The notes under the pieces: generated by a model
Told to the model about the DNA's origin: nothing
Seen by the model: only the letters and a program-made list of their open reading frames with translations
Database searches by the model: none
DNA from: Lumbricus terrestris
Taxonomy: Eukaryota > Annelida > Clitellata > Crassiclitellata > Lumbricidae
Length of the DNA stretch: 64,000 nucleotides
Assembly (NCBI GenBank): GCA_949752735.1
Contig: OX457036.1
Coordinates: 98,307,432 to 98,371,431, forward strand
Direction: 5' to 3'
Program-made: the position numbers and the translations under genes
In this document: positions 31,323-43,000 of the stretch, piece by piece
Layout of the letters: each line of letters opens with the position of its first letter
Position numbering within the stretch: position 1 is the stretch's first letter

Positions 31323-32596
31323 CAGGGCCGGATTAACAAATGTGGGGGTCCTGCAGTTGTTCAGTAAAACTGTGGGGCCCAAACCTTACAGAAGCACGAC
31401 AAAATGACTCACAAAAAGTGTTAGGCCTAGGCCTATATTGAACGAATCAACACTCGTCTATTAGGTTAGGCCTACTATATAATTCCTTACTTCTATTTTA
31501 ACAATAGGCTACCAACAGGTCTTTTAATAGTATTAAAGAACCGATACATTTTTACGGTTTAAGATTATTAAAGTGATTCATGGTCAGTCATATTCTCCTG
31601 ACCAGCGCACAGCACTCGTATAAGCAAACAGTGCAGATCGAAGCGATTTTATGCCCCAAAATTCCCAAATAAATTTTTGGCTATAAAAATTTCGGGTAGA
31701 CCTGCGGCAGAATAACGGTCAGGGCAAACGGTTTTTACCAGGGCATTTGCCCTGATGTGCATGGCGCCCACACTAGCACTGTTTACAAACTAAAATAGAA
31801 AATATATTTTCGCGGTTATGCCAGTAGGCCTAGTAGGCCTAGACCCTTGCTCAAGTTTCATCTTACTTATGCCAGCTTTCACCCCGCGGCGTCTGTCTCT
31901 CTGGACAGCCGTTCACTGCGCTCAGCTGCTCGTGGAGAATTCCTTGTTCTTCTTCGTGTGTTGTGACCATGCAACGACGAGCATTCTCGGTAGTGTGTGC
32001 AGTTATCTGGAATTAATAGACTCCCCGTGGCTCTCTCGCTTCCCGTGAATCTGCTGGCTCTTTCTTTCGTCTTCTTACGGTTTTTCTTTTTGACAACGCC
32101 TGCAGCATGCGTTGAGAGCGCCTCTGAGTAAAAATCTCAAGGGCTCTAGATATATAAATTTATGAAATTGATTGAATTCGTAAAAGTAGAGTGCGTACTG
32201 CATGTAGGCCTACTCAATATTATAATGACGCCATCTCATAATGTGTAGTAGGCCTATAGCACTTGAGTTCCGATCATGTGATGTAGGCCCCCTATTAAGT
32301 GTTTAAATAAGCAATAAAACGTATTATAACTTGTACTAACATTTCTGACTGATTTTAAGGTAAATCTGCCTGGCAATGAAAACTGCAATAAGGGCCCCAC
32401 ACATGTGCAAAAGTTGCATAATGTTAAAGTCAGTAGTTTTTGAATAATAAAAAAACATAGGGCCTAGATTTTAAACTGATTTTTACTATCGTAATTAGCA
32501 ATGATGAAAAAATTCCTGGTGCATGTGTGGGGGTCCCCTAAAGTGTGGGGGCCCCTGTTCGGCCGAACATGTCGAACATGCCTTAATCCGGCCCTG
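31323..32596. mobile_element. hAT-type element, 1274 bp, with perfect 8-bp TSD
   Basis: Inverted termini CAGGGCCGGATTAA and TTAATCCGGCCCTG are flanked by TTTAAAAG on both sides (31315-31322 and 32597-32604). No transposase is recognised, so it is non-autonomous. A degraded CR1-like 3' end sits inside (about 31880-32165), showing a nested insertion. GGGGGTCC and GGGGCCCC stretches occur near both ends. Confidence 0.85.
31880..32165 (+). mobile_element. CR1-like LINE 3' fragment inside the hAT element
   Basis: Contains a degraded coding end around RRAFSVV and the diagnostic tail GAGAGCGCCTCTGAGTAAAA ... CTCAAGGGCTCTAGATATAT. Its position inside an intact hAT pair means it inserted after the hAT copy or was carried by it. 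Confidence 0.55.
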
Positions 32597-33306
32597 TTTA
32601 AAAGTTCCATTAACATATAGCACTAGGCCTAGCCTAATCCACAATATATAGTGGTCTTATAAGCTAGGCTACACAAGGTTAATTGGCTAGCACAAACTGC
32701 ACACACTGCCACAGCAGATTTTGTATTGCACAAGGATTCCACACTCGTCGTCACAAATTTGCGTCGCCAACCAGAGATAGGCCTACATCTCACAGAAAGA
32801 CATACATTTAAAGATATTATAGTTTTACTATCATATTATCTTTGGCCATGCCATGCTCACTAAAGGCTACGCTTGATCTATTCTGTTGTCAGCAAGAAAT
32901 CAATAAAACGAATATAATTAATTATAGGCCTGTAGTAAAATTTAATTGAAACCGATAGCCTACTGTAGAATCTTATCTACCATAGACTATGACATTTGTG
33001 CTCCTTTGTGCACGGTTTATTATACTAATATCACATGATTCTCATTCGTCAGCGAGTTCTTCATTTGCGTCAGATGACGCTTCATGCACTATAGCCTACT
33101 CTTAACCTAGCCTGCGTTTATATTATTTTCGACTGTAGCCTACGTGGTCGGTATACTGTTGATGCAAACTATGGCCTATCGGTTTCTCTTCGCCGACATA
33201 GGCTAGGCAGAAGTCATGGGCCCCTAAATTATCTTCAGGCCTTAGGAGAAAATGTTAGACACACACTGTAATGATAAAAGTGCAGATACGACCTATAGTA
33301 TCCAAG

Positions 33307-33308
<2 letters not shown>

Positions 33309-33376
<68 letters not shown>
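33309..33376. repeat. (TA)n microsatellite
   Basis: About 33 TA units in the PANK-STX5 spacer. Confidence 0.95.
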
Positions 33377-33377
<1 letters not shown>

Positions 33378-33893
33378 ATATATGCAATATGATTTCATTC
33401 TGCTGTTAAATAGAAGTGCAAACTGATTGTAAGTAGGCCTAATTATCTGTAATATAATATAGGCCCTATTTAAAAATACATAATTATATAATAAATTTTG
33501 TGTTCAGGCCCCTAAAAGTTGTCGGGGCCCCGGAGTGCAACAAAGTCAAATCATTTGCATTTCCGTTTTTTGTCGTTTTTAACAAAAATAAAAACAACAG
33601 CTTTTCCGTAAGGTAAGGGGCGTCCAGGCACTTATTTTCCCACACTTTATGCACTGTGTGTCTCTCTCTGTACCTCTTTCTCTGTGTGCCTGGGCAGTGA
33701 GCTCAGTTATTGCAACTTATTTGAAAGCTCATAAAAATGACGACACAGACGAACATGTGAACAATCAGAAGGCACAAGTTGCCGTACACTGTCATCCAAA
33801 CAGCTGAATGATTTGGCCAAGACAGTAACACGCAGAAACCAACAATTCATTGTCCGTCTTTGAAGCATCAGACGTTGCACGTACGAATGATTT

Positions 33894-34053
33894 CTACGCG
33901 ATGAAGACAACGAATAAGATGAAGAAGACGATGAGAACGGCGAATATCTTCACCATCAACCATCGATTCGACGAGATCGATCGAAAGTATCGAACGATTT
34001 CAGTGTGCGCCAATTCAACGTTTGTCTGCGTTTCATCAACATTGCTGTCTATT
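33894..34053 (-). CDS. STX5: STX5 coding exon 10 (end of SNARE motif and tail anchor)
   Basis: The acceptor TTTCAACAG precedes AATAGACAGC. Encodes (R)[31 protein letters not shown], then a C-terminal hydrophobic anchor of about 22 residues containing [18 protein letters not shown] and the stop. Closely matches the syntaxin-5 C-terminus, with the anchor ending the protein. Confidence 0.95.
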
Positions 34054-37005
34054 CTGTTGAAATAAAACACGCATAACAGAACTCACAAGCAAACACAAAT
34101 TCATTCATTTACAGCATTTATATAGCACCTCTACATAGTAACTGCTCATTTACCGATCTAATCCTGCAGTGCTCAATAAAAGTGCAATAATATCAATAAG
34201 AATAATAACAACACTAATAATAACTGTATCAGAGCTTATCCAGGACATCCCAGCACTCCATTCCCGTTGCATTTTGAAGTATCTCTGTTTACGAGTAGCC
34301 AATCTAGAACAGCCCTTGTAATTTCTGTAATCCTGAGTGACCATATGGAAATTCGGATGAAATAATACTAAAACAATTAACCGAAATATAAAATGGTAAA
34401 ATAAGAAGACTTGAGTGAATATTGTACCTCTGAACCATCTCTCCTTGTTCTTGTACCATGTGAGCAAATAAGAATAAAAGACAATGCATGTTGTACCTCT
34501 GAACCATCTCTCCTTGTTCTTGTACCATGTGAGCAAATAAGAATAAAAGACAATGCATGTTGTACCTCTGAACCATCTCTCCTTGTTCTTGTACCATGTG
34601 AGCAAATAAGAATAAAAGACAATGCATGTTGTACCTCTGAACCATCTCTCCTTGTTCTTGTACCATGTGAGCAGATAAGAATAAAAGACAATGCATGTTG
34701 TACCTCTGAACCATCTCTCCTTGTTCTTGTACCATGTGAGCAAATAAGAATAAAAGACAATGCATGTTGTACCTCTGAACCATCTCTCCTTGTTCTTGTA
34801 CCATGTGAGCAAATAAGAATAAAAGACAATGCATGTTGTACCTCTGAACCATCTCTCCTTGTTCTTGTACCATGTGAGCAAATAAGAATAAAAGACAATG
34901 CATGTTGTACCTCTGAACCATCTCTCCTTGTTCTTGTACCATGTGAGCAGATAAGAATAAAAGACAATGCATGTTGTACCTCTGAACCATCTCTCCTTGT
35001 TCTTGTACCATGTGAGCAGATAAGAATAAAAGACAATGCAGGTTGTACCTCTGAACCATCTCTCCTTGTTCTTGTACCATGTGAGCAGATAAGAATAAAA
35101 GACAATGCATGTTGTACCTCTGAACCATCTCTCCTTGTTCTTGTACCATGTGAGCAAATAAGAATAAAAGACAATGCATGTTGTACCTCTGAACCATCTC
35201 TCCTTGTTCTTGTACCATGTGAGCAAATAAGAATAAAAGACAATGCATGTTGTACCTCTGAACCATCTCTCCTTGTTCTTGTACCATGTGAGCAGATAAG
35301 AATAAAAGACAATGCATGTTGTACCTCTGAACCATCTCTCCTTGTTCTTGTACCATGTGAGCAGATAAGAATAAAAGACAATGCAGGTTGTACCTCTGAA
35401 CCATCTCTCCTTGTTCTTGTACCATGTGAGCAGATAAGAATAAAAGACAATGCATGTTGTACCTCTGAACCATCTCTCCTTGTTCTTGTACCATGTGAGC
35501 GAGCTGCTGATAAATGCTTCCAAGTTCAACGATCGTCTGTTCAATGTTTTTCATCGTATCTGCTCGACTCTGCACGAATCTGTCCTAAAAGACAAAGACA
35601 ACATTCGACCGGAGGTTACTTAGTCCCGCTCTCCCCTTAGACACAAGACAACATTCGACCAGAGGTCACTTAGTCACGCTCTCCCCTTAGACACAAGATG
35701 GATTTAATAAGAAAACGTGAATCATGTTATTTGGAAGATGAGGAGATTGCTTGCCGAACACATCAGATGATGGATGATTTGAATGAAGTCATTATCACTC
35801 AAAATTCATAATCCATTGGAAAGACCAGCTTTAAATCTGGTAATAATAGCAATAATAATAAATGCGACAACTTATTATAGCGCCGTAAGTCCCCGTAACA
35901 TTCCCATGCCCTTACAAGGGCGCAGGTAGATAAGAGACATCAGAAGTCAAGCAATGGTGGATATAATAATTATATGATTATATGCGACTTTATGTGCTTG
36001 TGTGTATGTGTGTGTATGTGTGTAAGTTGAAAGAGTTAAGTCTTAAGTTTAGACCTGAATAATGACATCAACACAAAACAAATTGATGTTTTTGGCAGAA
36101 AACGGAAATGGTGAAAATAGAATTGATAGAATTAGATCCAGTGAATACAACCAACATATAAGAAAAATGAAGCGTATTGGTCGATAGAAGGCTAGATAGA
36201 TAGAAGGATGATGGATGGATGGATAGAAGGATGGCTGAATGGATTGATGAATGGATGGATGAATGGACAGAAGGATGGGTGGATAGACAACCTCTGTGCC
36301 TTGAAGTTGTTGCATTGAAGTTGATCCGTTGAACTGAACGTTGTTCATATCGATTGCAACATCGTCTCTCTTCTCCTCATCGTCCAGCAACAACCACTTG
36401 TTGCTATCTGCCACAACAAATAGACAACCACTGTTGCTATCTGCCACAACAAATAGACAACCACTGTTGCTATCTGCCACAACAAATAGACAACCACTGT
36501 TCCTATCTGCCACAACAAATAGACAACCACTGTTGCTATCTGCCACAACAAATAGACAACCACTGTTGCTATCTGCCACAACAAATAGACAACCACTGTT
36601 CCTATCTGCCACAACAAATAGACAACCACTGTTGCTATCTGCCACAACAAATAGACAACCACTGTTCCTATCTGCCACAACAAATAGACAACCACTTGTT
36701 GCTATCTGCCACAACAAATAGACAACCACTTGTTGCTATCTGCCACAACAAATAGACAACCACTTGTTGCTATCTGCCACAACAAAAATACAACCACTTG
36801 TTGCTATCTGCCACAACAAAAATACAACCACTTGTTGCTATCTGCCACAACAAAAAGACAACCACTTGTTGCTATCTGCCACAACAAATAGCAAATAGGT
36901 TCCATCCATCAGGACATCGGGTGAAAAGGAAGAAAAAGCTCTCAGCCGGAATGACATGCAACACTTTAATATGATCAAATGAAGAGCAATGGCACCAAGT
37001 GTACA

Positions 37006-37087
<82 letters not shown>

Positions 37088-40000
37088 GGTGTCCCAAAAA
37101 AACTTTTTCTTGAAATTCTTAGGTCTCACCAGTCAAAAAGTTTCCTATGGAGATGATAATATTTGTGTAATTTTTTCGAATTTTTAATATAATTTTTAGG
37201 ACACCCCCCAGGAGCTCCAAATTTTATATATAGCGTACAATGATATTCATGTGCAAATATTTCAATATATGAGGCAACGTCATTCACACCACATATATTT
37301 TAAATACTTTTGCACAAAATATGATATGTCATACTATATAATTGCTCAAAAAATGTTATGCTGTATTTTTCTCAGACTGGTTTTGCAGTTAATTGACTGA
37401 AATTTGACAAAATTTATATATGCACAGACTTTCATATATTATTAGAATTCGGAATATTATTTAACCATTATTGACTACTATAATAATTCGAGCAGCTTTT
37501 CAAAAAATAGTTTACTTTGAGATGGCATGTTGGTACACAGTACCAAATGTGAGATAGTCACATGCTTGATCCAATCAGTAGTTCACTGCATCGGAAGAAG
37601 TGACTCAAGTGAGTCATGGTTGCAATTTGGGAAGTACTTTCGATGTTTTTCAACAGCTTGAGATTAGAACTGTGTATGACGTTCGTTTGTTATGGCATTA
37701 AATGTCTGTATCAGGCACAGCCATTGACACATGCCAAGTTGTTCACGATTACAATGGCTTAATTGAACGATTTTCCAGATGGTCAAACAGCAGGACTCTC
37801 TAGAAAGCTGTCGTCAATGCCAGTAGTCTGGAAAAAGCTTTGAGAGATATATAGCTCTTGTAAAGTTGTGGAAGAAACTTGACCAAGTGAGATCCAATTT
37901 CTGGTCTTGTGTAGTATGAGAGTTGCTTCCTTGTGTGGTGTTAAGAGATCGGAAAACAATTCAAGAGTTGCGTGCTCTTGACTGAAGTATCAAGAATGGC
38001 ATTGCATTACTTTAAGTGCAGTAATACTGAAACCATGCAGGATAATCATATGCTTGTAATCTTCTAACTAACATGATGCAATTAAATGGAGCATCAGCTG
38101 AGGTCGGAAAGTGCGCCAGGATAGGATGTAGGCTTGCACTGATAAAAAAATGGTTAAAGTGTTTTAATTACATGTGAATCATTATCTGTTAAACAGATGA
38201 CAGTCTCGTTTCCATAGAACAGCAACTCCATTTTCATTGAGTAATATAACGATCTTTGCCATACAACGTACTCTATCTGAAGAGCATCGTTATTTTTGAA
38301 AATGCTAAGTCTCACCAGCCAAAAAGTATCTTTGGTGGAAAATAACTTTAGAGAACAGTTCTAATTGCAAGCTGTTGAAAAACATCGAAAGTACTTCCCA
38401 AATTGCAACCATGACTCACTTGAGTCACTTCTTCCGATGCAGTGAACTACTGATTGGATCAAACATGTGACTATCTCACATTTGGTACTGTGTACCAATA
38501 TGCCATCTCAAAGTAAACTATTTTTTGAATAGCTGCTCGAATTATTATAGTAGTCAATAATGGTTAAATAATATTCCGAATTCTAATAATATATGAAAGT
38601 CTGTGCATATATAAATTTTGTCAAATTTCAGTCAATTAACTGCAAAACCAGTCTGAGAAAAATACAGCATAACATTTTTTGAGCAATTACATAGTATGAC
38701 ATATCATATTTTATGCAAAAGCATTTAAAATAAATGTGGTGTGAATGACGTTGCCTCGTATATTGAAATATTTGCACACGAATATCATAGTACGCTATAT
38801 ATAAAATTTGGAGCTCCTGGGGGGTGTCCTAAAAATTATATTAAAAATTCGAAAAAATTACACAAATATTATCATCTCAATAGAAAACTTTTTGACTGGT
38901 GAGACCTAAGAATTTCAAGAAAAAGTTTTTTTCGGGACACCCTAATATATATATATATATATATATAATTATTATATATGGCCTCAGGACTGCTTTGAAC
39001 TTAACAAAACTTCACATGTACAGTGCAGCAGATTTGGATAAATCTTCACATACATGCATAGTTTTTGCATACATGTACAAATTCTTAAAGACCTGTTACC
39101 TAAAACATTCCACAACATAGGAGGATTACGAAAAACACCTAACAATCGTGGTCTTCAAAGAACCAAAGGATGCACAGGAAGACAGTTCTAAGACAAAGGA
39201 AGACAAGAGACAAAGGAAGACAGGAGATAAAGGAAGACAGGAGACAAAGGAAGACAGGAGACAAAGGAAGACAGGAGACAAAGGAAGATAGGAGACAAAG
39301 GCCAGCAGGTGTTGATGCTTACTGTAAGACGCAGATGATGATGATGGAAGTGATGAGTTGACGTTGGATGATGAAGAAGAGAATTCTCGTCGTCGATTCT
39401 GTTGCTGCTGCAGAGTCTAATAACAATGAACAGAGAAGAAGAGAAGATGAATGGAAGGAGAAGATGAACGAGAGGAGAAGATGAACGAGAGGAGAAGATG
39501 AACGAGAGGAGAAGATGAATGAGAGGAGAAGATGAATGACAGAAGAAGATGAATGACAGGAGAAGATGAATGAGAGGAGAAGATGAATGACAGGAGAAGA
39601 TGAACGACAGGAGAAGATGAACGAGAGGAGAAGATGAACGAGAGGAGAAGATGAATGACAGGAGAAGATGAATGAGAGGAGAAGATGAACGAGAGGAGAA
39701 GATGAATGACAGGAGAAGATGAATGACAGGAGAAGATGAATGAGAGGAGAAGATGAACGAGAGGAGAAGATGAACGAGAGGAGAAGATGAACGAGAGGAG
39801 AAGATGAACGAGAGGAGAAGATGAATGACAGGAGAAGATGAATGAGAGGAGAAGATGAATGAGAGGAGAAGATGAACGAGAGGAGAAGATGAACGAGAGG
39901 AGAAGATGAATGACAGGAGAAGATGAACGAGAGGAGAAGATGAACGAGAGGAGAAGATGAATGACAGGAGAAGATGAATGACAGGAGAAGATGAATGAGA

Positions 40001-43000
40001 GGAGAAGATGAATGACAGGAGAAGATGAATGACAGGAGAAGATGAACGAGAGGAGAAGATGAACGAGAGGAGAAGATGAATGACAGGAGAAGATGAATGA
40101 GAGGAGAAGATGAACGAGAGGAGAAGATGAATGACAGGAGAAGATGAATGACAGGAGAAGATGAATGAGAGGAGAAGATGAACGAGAGGAGAAGATGAAC
40201 GAGAGGAGAAGATGAATGACAGGAGAAGATGAATGAGAGGAGAAGATGAACGAGAGGAGAAGATGAATGACAGGAGAAGATGAATGACAGGAGAAGATGA
40301 ATGAGAGGAGAAGATGAATGACAGGAGAAGATGAATGACAGGAGAAGATGAACGAGAGGAGAAGATGAACGAGAGGAGAAGATGAATGACAGGAGAAGAT
40401 GAATGAGAGGAGAAGATGAACGAGAGGAGAAGATGAATGACAGGAGAAGATGAATGACAGGAGAAGATGAATGAGAGGAGAAGATGAACGAGAGGAGAAG
40501 ATGAACGAGAGGAGAAGATGAATGACAGGAGAAGATGAATGAGAGGAGAAGATGAACGAGAGGAGAAGATGAATGACAGGAGAAGATGAATGACAGGAGA
40601 AGATGAACGAGAGGAGAAGATGAACGAGAGGAGAAGATGAATGAGAGGAGAAGATGAACGAGAGGAGAAGATGAATGAGAGGAGAAGATGAATGAGAGGA
40701 GAAGATGAATGACAGGAGAAGATGAATGACAGGAGAAGATGAATGACAGATCTCCTTCCCTACATGAACATCAAGAGACTATGGCTCTGGCTATGAAGTC
40801 TGAGTGACTTCAGCTTCTTAGTCTGGACATAAGACCAGTCCTCTCCCTCAACGTCTTGTCCTCCCATCAACAGTAAACTGTGCAAACTCATTATAACTGA
40901 ACTGAAACGGTTAAGCATGTGAAGCAGCAAATAATAATAACATTGATACACAAAAATAAAATAATAAAACACTTTGGGCATAAAAATAGTAATAATACTA
41001 ATAGTAGTAAACACTTTTCTGCGATGATGTGGATTTGTATCCTCAAACCTTTGGCTGGCAGTGCAGCATACTACCCATTTGACCATCACGCACCTAGAAG
41101 AGGAGAGAAACTCCCCTCAATTTAATATTCAATCTTCTCAAAAGCACAACGCAATAAATGACAACATAACTAGTGACTTCTATTGAGCCGATGTCTAATG
41201 AGCTAACGTTGGCACAACAACAAATCAAAGCCATAACTGGTTAGAATGATCACAAAGTCTAATGAAAACAATATAATATAAATAAAAGGAAGACAGGAGA
41301 CAAAGGAAGTTCTAAATAATGTTTTCTCTACTGTCAATAAGAGAAATCTGATTGGCTGAGATCTCAGCAGAAAAACAAACGTAAGGAGAAATAATTGAGA
41401 TGATGAGAACCTCTGTTCGAACGTGTAAAACGCTTCGAAAGTCACTCGTCATGATGGCCAACTTCGACTAAAATGACAAAATTACAAATTGCTCAGATTC
41501 TCATGACGTGATCAGCATTTTCTTCTCTTCTCTTCAATATAAACAACTAAACACGGCAGAAAATCTTTTACAGACAAAATTAAGACAATTACCGAAACTT
41601 TCTTTGACTTTGTGTTTGAGTGTTTAACTAAAGGTCAAACAAAACAGAAGAAATTTCAGAACAATGTCTTAAAGTTGTGATTGTACCACAGCTGCGATAA
41701 CTAACGCTTTAAGCATAATTGTAAGCACCATATAAGTCACCATTTATAAACTGTCATTCTTCTTGCATGTGTCTTATCAGCTGGTTTGAATATGGAATAT
41801 ACCTACATACTTACTACTTGCCTATCACCAACACCGTCCTCACCACTGCCACCATAACCTATTGCCGCTACCACCAACATCGACATCACCATATCACCAG
41901 TGCAAGATAATGCACTGCAACTCATTGTTATAGAATGCAGAGCATCTAAAACAATCGAGAGTTGTTGATGGTGATTTTCAACCTGTAGAGTGACGAGAAC
42001 AGAGTTGGCGTGAGTCTGTTTGTCATGACCTGAAATCATCTTCTGAGTTCGACTCAACTGCAACAAAACAACAAACAAACAAACAATAGAAAGTCATCAG
42101 CAAACAACAGAATTAATTAATAATTATTATTAACATAAAATGCATTCAATGACGTCGAATGACGAAGGAATCAATAGATGGCGGCAGTGCACAGAAATGA
42201 AAATGTTATTCTCAATGTTATTCACTGCTTTAGTCATCCGTCTTCAGCTCCTTTCATCCATCCATCCGTCCATCCATCCGTCTGTCCATGCATCGATCCA
42301 CCTATCCATTCCATCCAATATCCACCTATCCATTCCATCCAATATCCACCTATCCATTCCATCCAATATCCACCTATCCATTCCATCCAATATCCACCTA
42401 TCCATTCCATCCAATATCCACCTATCCATTCCATCCAATATCCACCTATCCATTCCATCCAATATCCACCTATCCATTCCATCCAATATCCACCTATCCA
42501 TTCCATCCAATATCCACCTATCCATTCCATCCAATATCCACCTATCCATTCCATCCAATATCCACCTATCCATTCCATCCAATATCACCTATCCATTCCA
42601 TCCAATATCCACCTATCCATTCCATCCAATATCCACCTATCCATTCCATCCAATATCCACCTATCCATTCCATCCAATATCCACCTATCCATTCCATCCA
42701 ATATCCATCATCCATACAAAACATGTACTGCTATCTAATGTTGCAAAGTAACATCATCTTATCAGAAGTAGCATTGATTGTTTCAGGTCAGTGGCCCAAC
42801 AATGACCAGTGAATCTTTTGCTATTGAGTCAGCTGAAGGTCAATGAATCTGTTCATCAGACCCACAATTCAATTCAATTATTATAAAAAAAGTTTATGAT
42901 ATTAAATTGCATTTAATTACTCGTGCAAGGTGAGTCATCTGAATCTGAGGTGCTGAGCAACAGTGAGTGAAGGACTGTAGTCTCAAATTCCCAAGACAGA

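Larger units (their letters stand above)
29423..33893. other. Spacer between PANK and STX5
   Basis: No gene is seen. It should hold the PANK promoter and 5' UTR (roughly 29423-30700) and the STX5 3' UTR. Contents listed separately are a hAT element at 31323-32596 and a TA microsatellite. A segment of about 70 bp occurs twice (about 30778-30845 and 32711-32780, sharing GATTTTGTATTACACAAGGA-like sequence). The palindromic octamer TAGGCCTA is frequent from about 31060 to 33450. Confidence 0.5.

Noticed and set aside
34150..35640. Open frames of 350-460 codons on both strands
   Set aside because: They exist only because the 69-bp repeat is a multiple of three and lacks stops. Only the exon 9 part is genuine coding sequence.
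34422..36893. CRISPR-like look of regularly spaced repeats
   Set aside because: The repeats are contiguous tandem units without unique spacers, in a eukaryotic gene.
36872..39120. Short frames starting [11 protein letters not shown] on opposite strands
   Set aside because: They are the inverted termini of the fold-back transposon, not a gene.
42140..42812. Several long frames rich in HLSIPSN or WMEWIGGY
   Set aside because: Translations of the 24-bp minisatellite in all frames; no codon or domain signal.
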